A DNA stretch of 46,970 bases from an uncultured Oscillibacter sp. (GCF_910584465.1 NZ_CAJUBK010000013.1:1-46970), one strand, 5' to 3'; shown: positions 1-8,146, counted from the stretch's first letter. Notes: generated by a model from the letters alone, not told the origin. Numbers and translations: made by a program.

Positions 1-1
1 C

Positions 2-202
2 TACGCCGGGGAGCGTCCCCCGGCCCTGTCCACCACCAAGGCGGACCGGGCCGCCCACGGCTTCGGCCTCACGGGGATGCGGGAGATCGCGGAGCGCCTG
101 GGCGGCTCCCTGGAGACCCGGGCCATGGGCGGGCGCTTTGAGCTGATCGCCTGCCTGCCCCTGGACGGCGGGGTCAGGGCCCCTCGTACTCCTCGCCGGT
201 GA
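2..202 (+). CDS. Sensor histidine kinase, C-terminal end (partial)
   Basis: The open frame enters from the left edge and stops with TGA at 200-202, giving 66 residues. It contains the end of a HATPase_c domain: the glycine-rich G2 box HGFGLTGMREIAERLGG followed by a short strand region that ends the ATP-binding fold. The GFGLxGMRE wording is typical of DesK/NarX-type kinases (HisKA_3 group), which pair with LuxR-type response regulators. The sensing and phosphoacceptor parts lie outside the window, so the stimulus cannot be named. Its last 29 bases overlap the end of the convergent lipoprotein gene. The family call is fairly safe; the subfamily is inference. Confidence 0.75.
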   Translation, partial: YAGERPPALSTTKADRAAHGFGLTGMREIAERLGGSLETRAMGGRFELIACLPLDGGVRAPRTPRR

Positions 203-1313
203 GGGCATTGAAGAAATAGCAGTCCCAGATGGAGACGGCCTCTCCGGTCTCCTCGTCCTTGATGCCGTCCACTTCCTCCATGATGACCCGCCAGGCGGGG
301 ACCAGGGTGCCTCCCTGAGAGGTGAGGACGTACTCCAAAGAGACCTCGTGGACCACCACGTCACAGCCCCGCTCCTCCATGTCCGCCTCGAACTTTTCGG
401 CGATGCGCTGCCGGGCCTCGGCCTCCGTGGGCATGTCGATGCGCTCCCCGGTCTCCACGATCTCCAGGGGCGCAAAGGCCTCGAGGAAGGCGATGCCCTT
501 GTGGTCATAGAGGGCGGAGGCCTTGGTGCCGCTCCCCCTGCAGTTCCGGATGCCCTCCCGGGCGATGGTGATCCCGTCGTACTGGGCCCGGAAGACCAGG
601 AGATAGCACTCGTCCTCCTCGGTCCAGGTCTCGGACTCGAGATGGTGACACCACGACTGGGTGTCCTTCTCCATCTCACGGAGGACTTCCTTGGAGAGGC
701 GGTAGATCTCCACGTTCTCCAGATGGGGGAAGCCCATCCGGTCCAGAGCGGCCCGGACGGCGTCCTCCGCCTCCTGGGCGGCGGCGAAGGCCAGGTCGCC
801 CTCCTGGGGGGCTAGGTCCACGTTGTCAAAGAGGAAGCACATCCCGATGTCGGCGGAGTGCTCTGACACGACCATGCTGTACTTGTCGTACCAGGGCACA
901 TGGTAGTAGGCCATGTAGTTATCCATGCCGGACCCCACGGTGAGGAAGGCGCCGGGGCCCCAGCCTCTCTCCCAGCCCCCGGGACCGCTGTGGAAGGAAA
1001 TATCCGTATGCCCGCTTTTGGTCGTATGAGGCCCGTCCCCCATGGTGATGGGGTCCCCCACCTCGGTGAAGAGCATGGACTTGAGGTCCTCCACGTCGAA
1101 CTGGACCCGGCGGGCCTCCAGATGGTCGTAGCACACGGCGTCCGGGGCGTCGTACCCCTGCTCGAAGGCGTCCCCGGCGAAGATCAGCCGGGCCTCCTCC
1201 GCCGGGGCGGATCCCTCCGCCGGGGCGGGCGGCTCCGCCTGGGCGGCCCGGACGGCGCAGCCCGTTTGCACCAGCAGGGACAGCAGCAGCAGGGCAAGGA
1301 TGAAGCGTTTCAT
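174..1313 (-). CDS. Putative lipoprotein with YycI/PepSY-like C-terminus
   Basis: A 379-residue secreted lipoprotein of unknown function. The N-terminus is a lipoprotein signal: basic MKR, a leucine-rich core and a lipobox LVQTGC with the lipidated Cys at 19. A short Ala/Pro/Glu linker follows, then a soluble region with no motif I can name. The end (LVPAWRV ... IWDCYFFNALTGE) resembles the closing strand of YycI/PepSY-type domains, where a polypeptide ending in a 'tGe' turn packs on a sheet; this is a weak resemblance. The ATG at 1313 was chosen because GGAGG at 1321-1325 lies 7 bases upstream; the ATG at 1319 would leave 1 base. It converges on, and overlaps, the histidine kinase at the left edge, so a role as its accessory envelope protein is possible but unproven. 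Confidence 0.6.
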   Translation of the reverse strand: MKRFILALLLLSLLVQTGCAVRAAQAEPPAPAEGSAPAEEARLIFAGDAFEQGYDAPDAVCYDHLEARRVQFDVEDLKSMLFTEVGDPITMGDGPHTTKSGHTDISFHSGPGGWERGWGPGAFLTVGSGMDNYMAYYHVPWYDKYSMVVSEHSADIGMCFLFDNVDLAPQEGDLAFAAAQEAEDAVRAALDRMGFPHLENVEIYRLSKEVLREMEKDTQSWCHHLESETWTEEDECYLLVFRAQYDGITIAREGIRNCRGSGTKASALYDHKGIAFLEAFAPLEIVETGERIDMPTEAEARQRIAEKFEADMEERGCDVVVHEVSLEYVLTSQGGTLVPAWRVIMEEVDGIKDEETGEAVSIWDCYFFNALTGEEYEGP

Positions 1314-1440
1314 AAACATACCTCCTTTTTTGATCGACGCCCGGTGGAGCGCCTGTCCCCATCCTCTCACAGATCCGGGGGAGAGTCACCCTATGCTTCG
1401 TAGAGCGGCGAGATCCCAGGCGCTCTCCCGCGCGTAGACG

Positions 1441-1477
1441 GGAAAACAGCCTGCGGCCCTTGGGGCCGCAGGCTGTT
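1441..1477 (-). terminator. Rho-independent terminator of the ATP synthase operon
   Basis: A perfect 15-bp stem pairs 1445-1459 with 1463-1477 around a 3-base loop. Read on the minus strand it is followed by TTTTCC. It lies about 50 bases past the atpC stop and is the natural end of the operon. A degenerate copy of the TGTCGAAAA motif seen in the intergenic repeats sits beside it at about 1484-1500. Confidence 0.85.
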
Positions 1478-1524
1478 CAGTCTGTCGAACTGTCGAAAAA
1501 GGGGGCCGTCCCGCGGGGACGGGC

Positions 1525-1935
1525 CTACCGGATCTCCCTGGCCTTGACCCGCAGGCGGTTCATCGCGCGGGCCAGGGCGGCCTGGGCAAGCTGGTACTCC
1601 TGGCGGCTCTTTTGCTGGAGCATGGCCTCCCGGGCCTCGTCGGCCTCCCGCCGGGCGCGGGCGGCGTCGATCTCCTCGGGGCGCTCCACGGAGTCCACCA
1701 GGACCAGGACCTCGTTCTTCTCGATCTTCACCATGCCGCTGGACACCGCCGCCAGCTGGACGGGGCCGTCCGGCGTCTGATAGCGCAGGGTCCCCGGCAG
1801 GATGGCGGCGATCATGTCGCTGTGGTGGGCCAGGATGCCCTGCTCCCCGTCGCTGGTGGGGATGGTGAGCGAGACGCAGGGGCCCTCGTAAAAGTTCTTG
1901 TCCGCCGCCAGGATGTGGACCTGGAAGATCTCCAT
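1525..1935 (-). CDS. atpC: ATP synthase F1 epsilon subunit
   Basis: 136 residues, normal for epsilon. It forms part of the central stalk with gamma and can regulate ATP hydrolysis. The N-terminal beta-sandwich opens MEIFQVHILAADKNFYEGPC and includes TSDGEQGILAHHSDMIAAILPG, matching the family pattern for the domain that contacts the c-ring. The C-terminal part (from about residue 88) is the helical hairpin, rich in Arg/Glu/Ala. The start ATG at 1935 overlaps the atpD stop by one base (TGATG), showing translational coupling; a GTG three bases upstream is the alternative. Last gene of the operon. Confidence 0.95.
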   Translation of the reverse strand: MEIFQVHILAADKNFYEGPCVSLTIPTSDGEQGILAHHSDMIAAILPGTLRYQTPDGPVQLAAVSSGMVKIEKNEVLVLVDSVERPEEIDAARARREADEAREAMLQQKSRQEYQLAQAALARAMNRLRVKAREIR

Positions 1936-3338
1936 CACAACTCACCTGCCTCGATCTTCTTCGCCTTCTCCACCACGTCCCGCCAGGTGCCCACGTTGTA
2001 GAAGGCGGCCTCCGGGTACTGGTCCAGCCCGCCGTCCACCAGCTTCTCGAAGCTCTCCAGCGTGTCCTCCAGGGACACGTACACGCCGGGGATGCCGGTG
2101 AACTTCTCGGCCACGGTGGTGGGCTGGGCGAAGAACCGCTGGAGCCGCCGGGCCCGGGCCACGGTCCTGCGGTCCTCCTCGCTGAGCTCGTCCATGCCCA
2201 AGATCGCGATGATGTCCTGGAGCTCCATGTACTTCTCCAGGATCTCCTGGCACTTCCGGGCGATGCGGTAATGCCGCTCCCCCACCACGTCGGCCTCCAG
2301 GATGCGGGACGACGAGGCCAGGGGGTCCACCGCCGGATAGATGCCCTGCTCGGAGATCTTCCGGCTCAGGACGGTGGTGGCGTCCAGATGGGCGAAGGTC
2401 GTGGCGGTCGCCGGATCGGTCAGGTCGTCGGCGGGGACGTACACCGCCTGGACGGAGGTGACGGAGCCGTTCTTCGTGGAGGCGATCCGCTCCTGGAGCT
2501 CGCCCATCTCGTTGGCCAGCGTCGGCTGATAGCCCACGGCGGAGGGCATCCGGCCCAGGAGGGTGGACACCTCGCTGCCCGCCTGGACGAAGCGGAAGAT
2601 GTTGTCGATGAAGAGGAGCACGTCCTTATGCTCCTTGTCCCGGAAGTGCTCCGCCATGGTCAGCCCCGCCAGGGCCACCCGCATCCGCACGCCCGGGGAC
2701 TCGTTCATCTGGCCGAAGACCAGGGCCGTCTTCTCGGACACGCCGCTCTCCCGCATCTCCCGCCAGAGGTCGTTGCCCTCCCGGCTCCGTTCGCCCACGC
2801 CGGTGAAGATGGAATAGCCGCCGTGCTCCGTGGCCACGTTGTGGATCAGCTCCTGGATGAGGACCGTCTTGCCCACGCCCGCGCCGCCGAAGAGGCCGAT
2901 CTTGCCTCCCCGGGGATAGGGCTCCAGCAGGTCGATGACCTTGATGCCCGTCTCCAGGATCTCCACCGCCGGGCTCTGCTCGTCGAAGGCGGGGGGCTTG
3001 CGGTAGATGCTCCTGGTGGGCGTGCCCTCGGGCATCGGGCCCTCGCCGTCGATGGGCTGGCCCAGGACGTTGAACATCCGCCCCAGGGTCGCCGTGCCCA
3101 CGGGCACCTCGATGGTCCGCTCCGGCACGTCCACGGCCAGGCCCCGGGCCAGGCCCTCGCTGGGGGACAGCATGATACAGCGCACCGTGTCCTTCCCGAT
3201 GTGCTGAGCCACCTCCATCACCCGGAGGCTGCCGTCCTTCTCCACGGTCAGCTCCTCCCGCAGCTTGGGGAGGGCGCCGTTTTGTATCTCCACGTCGATG
3301 ACGGGGCCGGATATTTGTACGATGATCCCTCGTTCCAT
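1935..3338 (-). CDS. atpD: ATP synthase F1 beta subunit
   Basis: 467 residues, full length. Catalytic subunit of F1. The Walker A loop GGAGVGKT is at 151-158, the catalytic-glutamate segment GERSREGND at 182-190, and the Walker B strand VLLFIDNIFRF follows. The family MNEPPGAR segment reads MNESPGVR here, a conservative change. The N-terminal beta-barrel and the C-terminal helical domain with the DELSEED region (MDELSEEDR) are both present. GGGGAGG lies 7 to 8 bases before the ATG, and only 4 bases separate it from the end of atpG. Confidence 0.98.
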   Translation of the reverse strand: MERGIIVQISGPVIDVEIQNGALPKLREELTVEKDGSLRVMEVAQHIGKDTVRCIMLSPSEGLARGLAVDVPERTIEVPVGTATLGRMFNVLGQPIDGEGPMPEGTPTRSIYRKPPAFDEQSPAVEILETGIKVIDLLEPYPRGGKIGLFGGAGVGKTVLIQELIHNVATEHGGYSIFTGVGERSREGNDLWREMRESGVSEKTALVFGQMNESPGVRMRVALAGLTMAEHFRDKEHKDVLLFIDNIFRFVQAGSEVSTLLGRMPSAVGYQPTLANEMGELQERIASTKNGSVTSVQAVYVPADDLTDPATATTFAHLDATTVLSRKISEQGIYPAVDPLASSSRILEADVVGERHYRIARKCQEILEKYMELQDIIAILGMDELSEEDRRTVARARRLQRFFAQPTTVAEKFTGIPGVYVSLEDTLESFEKLVDGGLDQYPEAAFYNVGTWRDVVEKAKKIEAGEL

Positions 3339-3342
3339 GCTC

Positions 3343-4239
3343 TTACCTCCCCTTCTTCCGGCGCTGGGCCCTGGCCCCGGCGGAGATCTCCGTGATCTCC
3401 TGGGTGATGGCCGCCTGCCGGACCCGGTTGTACTCCAGGGACAGCTCCCCCAGCAGCTTCCCGGCGTTCCGGTCCGCGTTGTCCATGGCGGTCATCCGGG
3501 CGTCCTGCTCACAGCAGAAGCTGTCGATCAGGGCGCTGTAGATGAAGCCGGTGACATAGCTCCGGATGATGCTGTGCAGCACGGTCCGCACGTCCGGATA
3601 GAACTCGAACCGCTCCGTCATGGCCCAGCCCCCCTCGGGGGACCCGGCGAAGTGGGTCCTGTGGAGGGGCAGCAGCCGGGTGCCCCTGGCCTGGAAGCTC
3701 ATGGCGCTCTCCATGTCCGTGTAGATGACGAAGATCTCCTTCAGCTCCCCCCGCTCGAAGCCGTCCATCAGCAGTGCGCCGATCTCCCGGGCCCGGGCCA
3801 TGGTGGGGTTCTGGGCCGTGTAGAGGAAGCTGTGCTCGATGGGGATCTTCCGCTGGTCGAAGAACCGCCGCCCGTACTCCCCGACCACGAAGAGCTTCGT
3901 GTCCGGGTGGCGCTCCAGGAGCGTCTGGGCCTCCCGGATGGCGTTCTGGTTGTAAGCGCCCGCCAGGCCCTTGTCGGCGGTGATCAGCAGACAGCCGTAG
4001 GTCCCCTTCAGGGGCGTGTCGTCCCCCACCGGGTAGAAGTAATGGCTGTCGACGTTGTAAGCCGTGTGGAAGATGCGCTTGATCTCCCCCCGCAGGGCCT
4101 CGAAATAGGGCCGGGTCTGGTCCAGCTCCTGCCGGGCCCGCTGGAGCTTGGTGGAGGCGATGAGGTACATGGCGTTGGTGATCTTCCGGGTCTCGCCCAC
4201 GCTCTCGATGTGGGTCTTGATCTCCTTCGTCCCCGCCAT
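3343..4239 (-). CDS. atpG: ATP synthase F1 gamma subunit
   Basis: 298 residues. Central rotor shaft of F1. The N-terminal helix (MAGTKEIKTHIESVGETRKITNAM) matches the family pattern of IKxRIxSVxxTxKIT followed by a hydrophobic stretch, and the C-terminal helix (ARMTAMDNADRNAGKLLGEL and the end ITQEITEI) forms the other half of the coiled coil. The central Rossmann-like part contains TADKGLAGAYNQN, the family 'DrGLcGgfN' motif. It starts one base after the atpA stop (TGACATG), so it is coupled to alpha. Confidence 0.97.
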   Translation of the reverse strand: MAGTKEIKTHIESVGETRKITNAMYLIASTKLQRARQELDQTRPYFEALRGEIKRIFHTAYNVDSHYFYPVGDDTPLKGTYGCLLITADKGLAGAYNQNAIREAQTLLERHPDTKLFVVGEYGRRFFDQRKIPIEHSFLYTAQNPTMARAREIGALLMDGFERGELKEIFVIYTDMESAMSFQARGTRLLPLHRTHFAGSPEGGWAMTERFEFYPDVRTVLHSIIRSYVTGFIYSALIDSFCCEQDARMTAMDNADRNAGKLLGELSLEYNRVRQAAITQEITEISAGARAQRRKKGR

Positions 4240-4240
4240 G

Positions 4241-5995
4241 TCACGCCCCCTGCTCCCCGCCGAAGCTCTCCCGGGCCTCCCGGGCCAGGGAGACGAGCTC
4301 CTCCCGGTCCTCCGCCTCCATCTGGCCGGTGAGGTCGATCCGGCTGCAGAGGTCCGGGGCCTCCTCCTCCACGGTGCGCAGGAGATGGGCGCGGAAGGCG
4401 TCCATCCGCTCCAGGGGGACGTCCTGCATCACCCGGGCCATGGCCGCCGTCAGGATGGCGACCTGCTGGTGCTGGGACAGGGGGGCGTACCGGGGCTGGC
4501 GCAGCAGGCGCATCAGGCCCTGGCCGTAGGTCAGCTGGCGCTTGGTGGCGTCGTCCAGGTCGCTGGAGAACTGGGTGAAGACCTCCATCTCCCGGTACTG
4601 GGCCAGGTCCAGGCGCAGTGTGCCGGAGGCCCGCTTCATGGCCTTGGTCTGGGCGTCGCCGCCCACCCGGGACACGGAGAGGCCCACGTTGACGGCGGGC
4701 CGCTGCCCGGCGAAGAACAGATCCCCCTCCAGGAAGATCTGCCCGTCGGTGATGGAGATGATGTTCGTGGGGATATAGGCGGACACGTCCCCGGCTTGGG
4801 TCTCCACGATGGGCAGGGCGGTCATGCTGCCGCCGCCCAGCTCCTCGCAGAGGTGGGCCGCCCGCTCCAGCAGGCGGGAGTGGAGGTAGAACACGTCGCC
4901 GGGGTACGCCTCCCGGCCCGGAGAGCGCTCCAGGAGGAGGCTCAGCGTCCGGTAGGCGATGGCGTGCTTGCTGAGGTCGTCGTAGACGATGAGCACGTCC
5001 CGGCCCTGGCGCATGAAGGACTCCCCCAGGGCGCAGCCCGCGTAGGGCGCGATGTACTGGAGGGCGGCGGAGGCGCTGGCGGGGGCGCTGACCACAGCGG
5101 TGTACTCCATGGCCCCCCGCCGGGTCAGGTCCTCCACGATCCGGGCCACGGAGCTGGCCTTCTGGCCGATGGCGACGTAGATGCACACCACGTCCTTGCC
5201 CTTCTGGTTCAGGATGGTGTCCAGGGCGATCGCGGTCTTGCCGGTCTGGCGGTCGCCGATGATCAGCTCCCGCTGGCCCCGGCCGATGGGGAACATGGAG
5301 TCGATGGCCAGCAGCCCCGTCTCCATGGGCGTGTCCACGCTCTGGCGGTCCAGGATGCCGGGGGCCGGGGCCTCGATGGGCCGGTATCCCTCCGGGATGA
5401 TCTTGCCCTTGCCGTCGACGGGCACGCCCAGGGCGTCCACCACCCGGCCCAAATACTCCTCGCCCACCGGCATGCCGGCGGTCTTCAGCGTCCGGCGGAC
5501 CATGCTGCCGGCGGAGACATCGTCGCTGCCGCCGAAGAGGATGCAGCTCACGCCGTCCCGCCGCAGGTCCTGGACCATGCCCTTCACGCCGGAGGCGAAC
5601 ACCAGGATCTCGCCGTACTGGGCGTGGTCCAGGCCCTTGACCGTGGCGATCTCGCCGTCCACCGTCACCACCTCGCCGATCTCCTCGGGGATGACGCTCA
5701 GGGTCCAGTCCTCCACCGCCTGGCGCATCAGGGGCAGGATGTCGTTGGACCCGGCCTCCAGCTGGCGCAGGTAGTCCCGGAACTGCCGGACCCGGCCCCG
5801 GAGGGTCCAGTCATACACGTCGGAGCCCACCTGGAGGCGGAAGCCCCCGTGGATGGACTCGTCCATCTCCCAGTGCAGGGGGACCTTCCGTCCGTACTTC
5901 TCCGCGATGAGCTGCTCGAACCGGCGCAGCTGCTCGGCCGTGGGGGAGACGGAGCTCCGCAGCTCCGCCTTCAGCGTGCCCCTACTGGTCCTCAT
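4241..5995 (-). CDS. atpA: ATP synthase alpha subunit with fused delta C-terminal domain
   Basis: 584 residues, about 80 longer than ordinary alpha. From about residue 90 it is a complete alpha subunit: N-terminal barrel, nucleotide-binding P-loop GDRQTGKT at 247-254, and C-terminal helical domain. Residues 8-80 are not alpha. They match the C-terminal domain of the delta/OSCP subunit: AELRSSVSPTAEQL, then KYGRKVPLHWEMDESIHGG (family 'VDpsliGG'), then a 'viDgSvrgrL'-like segment YDWTLRGRVRQF. No separate atpH exists in the operon, and the delta N-terminal helical bundle is absent: atpF ends 14 bases inside this gene. The ATG at 5995 has GGAGGGAGG 8 bases upstream, so the extension is expressed rather than a miscalled start. 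Identification of alpha is certain; the delta-domain call is strong but from pattern only. Confidence 0.95.
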   Translation of the reverse strand: MRTSRGTLKAELRSSVSPTAEQLRRFEQLIAEKYGRKVPLHWEMDESIHGGFRLQVGSDVYDWTLRGRVRQFRDYLRQLEAGSNDILPLMRQAVEDWTLSVIPEEIGEVVTVDGEIATVKGLDHAQYGEILVFASGVKGMVQDLRRDGVSCILFGGSDDVSAGSMVRRTLKTAGMPVGEEYLGRVVDALGVPVDGKGKIIPEGYRPIEAPAPGILDRQSVDTPMETGLLAIDSMFPIGRGQRELIIGDRQTGKTAIALDTILNQKGKDVVCIYVAIGQKASSVARIVEDLTRRGAMEYTAVVSAPASASAALQYIAPYAGCALGESFMRQGRDVLIVYDDLSKHAIAYRTLSLLLERSPGREAYPGDVFYLHSRLLERAAHLCEELGGGSMTALPIVETQAGDVSAYIPTNIISITDGQIFLEGDLFFAGQRPAVNVGLSVSRVGGDAQTKAMKRASGTLRLDLAQYREMEVFTQFSSDLDDATKRQLTYGQGLMRLLRQPRYAPLSQHQQVAILTAAMARVMQDVPLERMDAFRAHLLRTVEEEAPDLCSRIDLTGQMEAEDREELVSLAREARESFGGEQGA

Positions 5996-6467
5996 GCTGC
6001 TCGCCTCCCTCCGCCAGATCCAGGAACTGGTCGAAGAGGTCCATGTCCGCCTTCACCGTCAGCTTCTTCACCGCCCGCACCGTCAGCTCCCGCAGCTCCC
6101 GCTGGGACTCCCGCATCATGCGCTCCCGGCTGCTGGCGGCCTCGGCCTGGGCCTTGGCGATGATCTGCTCGGCCTGGGCCTTCTGCTCCTCCACGGACTG
6201 CTGGACCGCCGCCTGGGCCTTGGCCCGGGCCTGGCGGATCTCCTCCTCCGCCCCGTCCAGCTTGGCCTGATAGGAGGCCTTCAGCGCCTCGGCCTCCTCC
6301 AGCTTCCGGGCGGCCTGTTCGTCCAGCTCCCGGTAGTGGGCCTCCCGCTTCTCCATGAACTGCTTCACCGGCTTGTAGAGCAGGAGGTACAGCCCGCCGG
6401 TGAGGATGACCAGGTTCATCCAGTGCAGCAGTATCTGCTGCCAGTCTACATTCAGGGGGATATTCAC
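5982..6467 (-). CDS. atpF: ATP synthase Fo b subunit
   Basis: 161 residues from the GTG at 6467 (reads MNIPLNVDWQQILLHW, the usual b-subunit opening; AGGTGG lies 5 bases upstream). A GTG at 6476 would add three residues and is the alternative. One N-terminal membrane helix (about residues 13-32) is followed by YKPVKQFMEKRE and a long Ala/Glu/Lys/Arg-rich coiled coil that forms the peripheral stalk. Its tail is of ordinary length and does not contain delta sequence, so this is not the b-delta fusion known from mycobacteria. It starts within 15 bases of the atpE stop and overlaps atpA by 14 bases. Confidence 0.95.
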   Translation of the reverse strand: MNIPLNVDWQQILLHWMNLVILTGGLYLLLYKPVKQFMEKREAHYRELDEQAARKLEEAEALKASYQAKLDGAEEEIRQARAKAQAAVQQSVEEQKAQAEQIIAKAQAEAASSRERMMRESQRELRELTVRAVKKLTVKADMDLFDQFLDLAEGGEQHEDQ

Positions 6468-6481
6468 GCCGTCCACCTGCC

Positions 6482-6847
6482 TTACAGCACGAAGATGATC
6501 AGGATGACCGCCAGCAGCGCGTAGATGATGGCCGTCTCGATGAACACCAGGCCCAGCATCAGTGTGGTGCGGATCTTGCCCTCGGCCTCGGGCTGGCGGC
6601 CGATGCTCTCCGCCGCCTTGCCGGTGGCCATGCCCATGGCCAGCGCGCCGCCCATGGCGGCGATGCCGATGCCCACGGCGGAGGCGATGGCCTTCCAGTT
6701 GGCGGTGCTGGCCTCGGCCAGGATCTCGGTCTGGGCCTCGGTCTGGGGCGCGGCGTCCTCCCCCGCGGCGAAGGCGGGCACGGCCAGCATCAGGGACGCC
6801 AGCACGGTCAGCGTCAAGATCAGCAGTTTCTTCATCAGCTCGTTCAT
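6482..6847 (-). CDS. atpE: ATP synthase Fo c subunit with N-terminal signal-like extension
   Basis: 121 residues, longer than the usual 70-90. The mature part has two membrane helices (about 52-76 and 94-119) joined by the polar loop RQPEA (84-88), and the ion-binding carboxylate is Glu104 in FIETAIIY. The position that carries Gln in Na+-binding rotors (five residues before the GK of helix 1) is Met here, which argues for proton rather than sodium coupling. Residues 1-27 form an extra hydrophobic segment ending AFA|AG like a signal peptidase site, followed by an acidic linker (28-50). The start has GGAGG 9 bases upstream. Separated from atpB by 61 bases. Confidence 0.95.
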   Translation of the reverse strand: MNELMKKLLILTLTVLASLMLAVPAFAAGEDAAPQTEAQTEILAEASTANWKAIASAVGIGIAAMGGALAMGMATGKAAESIGRQPEAEGKIRTTLMLGLVFIETAIIYALLAVILIIFVL

Positions 6848-6908
6848 CAGGATGTACCTCCGTTTATGTGATGTGATATGTGAGATAGGTTTATCATGAA
6901 GGGCCCTG

Positions 6909-7736
6909 TCAGGCGCGCTGCCGTCCGCTCCCCTTCGGCTTCGGCAGGGAGGGCTCGGACACCTCGCCGTAATACAGCGCCGTCAGCATGGTCAGCACGT
7001 AAGCCTGGATCAGCGCGTGGAGCAGGGTGAACATCACGCCCACGATCACGGGCAGGACGAAGCTGAGGTGCACGTAATAATACACCAGCTCCGTCACCAG
7101 CAGGCCGCTGAGCAGCGCGCCGAAAAGGCGGAAGCTCATGGAGATGGGCAGGGAGAACTCCTTGAGGGTCTTCCCGATGCCCCGGACGCCGTTCGCGGCG
7201 ATGCCGCCGGAGAGGATCACCAGGTAGGAGAACGTCCCCATGGCGATGGCGGCGTTCACGTCGGACAGCGGGGCGGGCAGGGTGATGGGGTGTCCGTGGA
7301 CCGTGACGGCCTGGAGCCCCAGCAGCTCGAACAGCGTCCCCACGAAGATGTAGGTCCCGGCGGAAAAGACGTAGGCCCCCAAGAAGCCGCAGCGGTGGGG
7401 GCTGCTGCCCCGCGCCATGCCGCTGAACAGGCCGACGGCCTCCTCCAGCAGGAGCTGGAGCTTCCCCGGCGTATAGCGGAACCTGGGGATCGCGAAGATC
7501 CGGATGCATGCGGCGGCGGCCAGCAGGATCAGCGTCACCGTGAACGCGGAGATCAGCCCCGGGTCCACGGTCTTGATCCCGAAGAGTCCGATCTGGTTCA
7601 CGTCATGGAGCACCGCGTCCCGCATGGCCTCCTTCACGGTCTCCGTCCGGCCGGGAGACCCGGCGAGCAGGGCGCCGGTCAGCAGCAGCACGACCGCCGC
7701 CAGCCACAGCGCCAAGCCCTTTTTGTGTCGTTTCAT
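6909..7736 (-). CDS. atpB: ATP synthase Fo a subunit
   Basis: 275 residues, first gene of the operon. Membrane subunit that carries the ion half-channels. The essential arginine is Arg203 in FSLPISMSFRLFGALLSG, and the preceding segment SGGIAANGVRGIGKTLKEF is the normal membrane-hairpin approach. Multiple hydrophobic helices follow to the basic tail. The first 30 residues form an additional hydrophobic helix, common in Firmicute a subunits. ATG at 7736 is preceded by a modest ribosome site (GAAGGGA). No atpI lies upstream. Confidence 0.95.
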   Translation of the reverse strand: MKRHKKGLALWLAAVVLLLTGALLAGSPGRTETVKEAMRDAVLHDVNQIGLFGIKTVDPGLISAFTVTLILLAAAACIRIFAIPRFRYTPGKLQLLLEEAVGLFSGMARGSSPHRCGFLGAYVFSAGTYIFVGTLFELLGLQAVTVHGHPITLPAPLSDVNAAIAMGTFSYLVILSGGIAANGVRGIGKTLKEFSLPISMSFRLFGALLSGLLVTELVYYYVHLSFVLPVIVGVMFTLLHALIQAYVLTMLTALYYGEVSEPSLPKPKGSGRQRA

Positions 7737-7806
7737 CAGCTTATCCCTTCTCTCCGTGGCCCGTGCGCCCGAGCCGGCGGACGCACTGCCAAGATCATAC
7801 GGTTTG

Positions 7807-7834
7807 ATTATAGTCATTCCGCCGGGAATGTCAA
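7807..7834 (-). promoter_or_regulatory. Promoter of the ATP synthase operon
   Basis: Minus-strand sigma-A type promoter: TTGACA (7829-7834) and TATAAT (7807-7812), both exact consensus, separated by 16 bases. It places the start of transcription near 7800, leaving a leader of about 60 bases before atpB. Confidence 0.85.
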
Positions 7835-7933
7835 GACGCGGGCCCTCGAAAACGGTTACGCATTTCCTTTCCCTCTCAAATCGTCCCGTATTTTTAACAT
7901 GTTCTTTATGCCCGCCGGAGGGTATGCGGATAT

Positions 7934-8025
7934 GGGGAGAGGGGACCTCCCGGGCCCCTCTCGTAACGCTCTTCCTCCCCGTCGATGCAGTCCCCTCTAC
8001 TTTTTCGACAGGCCGAGGGACCCTC
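7934..8025. repeat. Intergenic repeat, copy A (partial)
   Basis: Contains the module seen at three other places in the window: a GAGAGGGG...CCCCTCTCG hairpin with CTCCCGGG, the CTTCCTCCCCGTCGATGCAGTCC string, and CTTTTTCGACAGGC at the end. It lacks the 34-base palindrome found in copies B and C. It occupies the gap between atpB and the hemolysin III gene (7737-8146) together with the atp promoter; no gene is visible in the rest of that gap. Confidence 0.65.
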
Positions 8026-8093
8026 CCGGCCCCTCCTGCGGCGCGCCGCCTCCCCGCCGAAGGATGCGGGGATCTTATCGCTGGGGACAGCGT

Positions 8094-8124
8094 GTGCGGG
8101 AGGCCCTTCCCGGACCTCCCGCAC
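8094..8124 (-). terminator. Hairpin after the hemolysin III gene
   Basis: A 10-bp stem (8094-8103 with 8115-8124) of the form GTGCGGGAGG/CCTCCCGCAC, placed about 20 bases past the hemolysin III stop. It lacks a clear T-run. A longer hairpin of the same design lies after guanine deaminase at 16807-16847, so this may be a recurrent 3'-end element. Confidence 0.45.
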
Positions 8125-8146
8125 CATCCTCCCGATCCCCCGGCCA

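Noticed and set aside
4148..6163. 671-codon plus-strand frame opposite atpA
   Set aside because: Same effect: shadow of the alpha gene, no ribosome site and no recognisable family.
6482..6847. Sodium-type ATP synthase rotor
   Set aside because: The helix-1 Gln typical of Na+ binding is Met, so the evidence favours protons.
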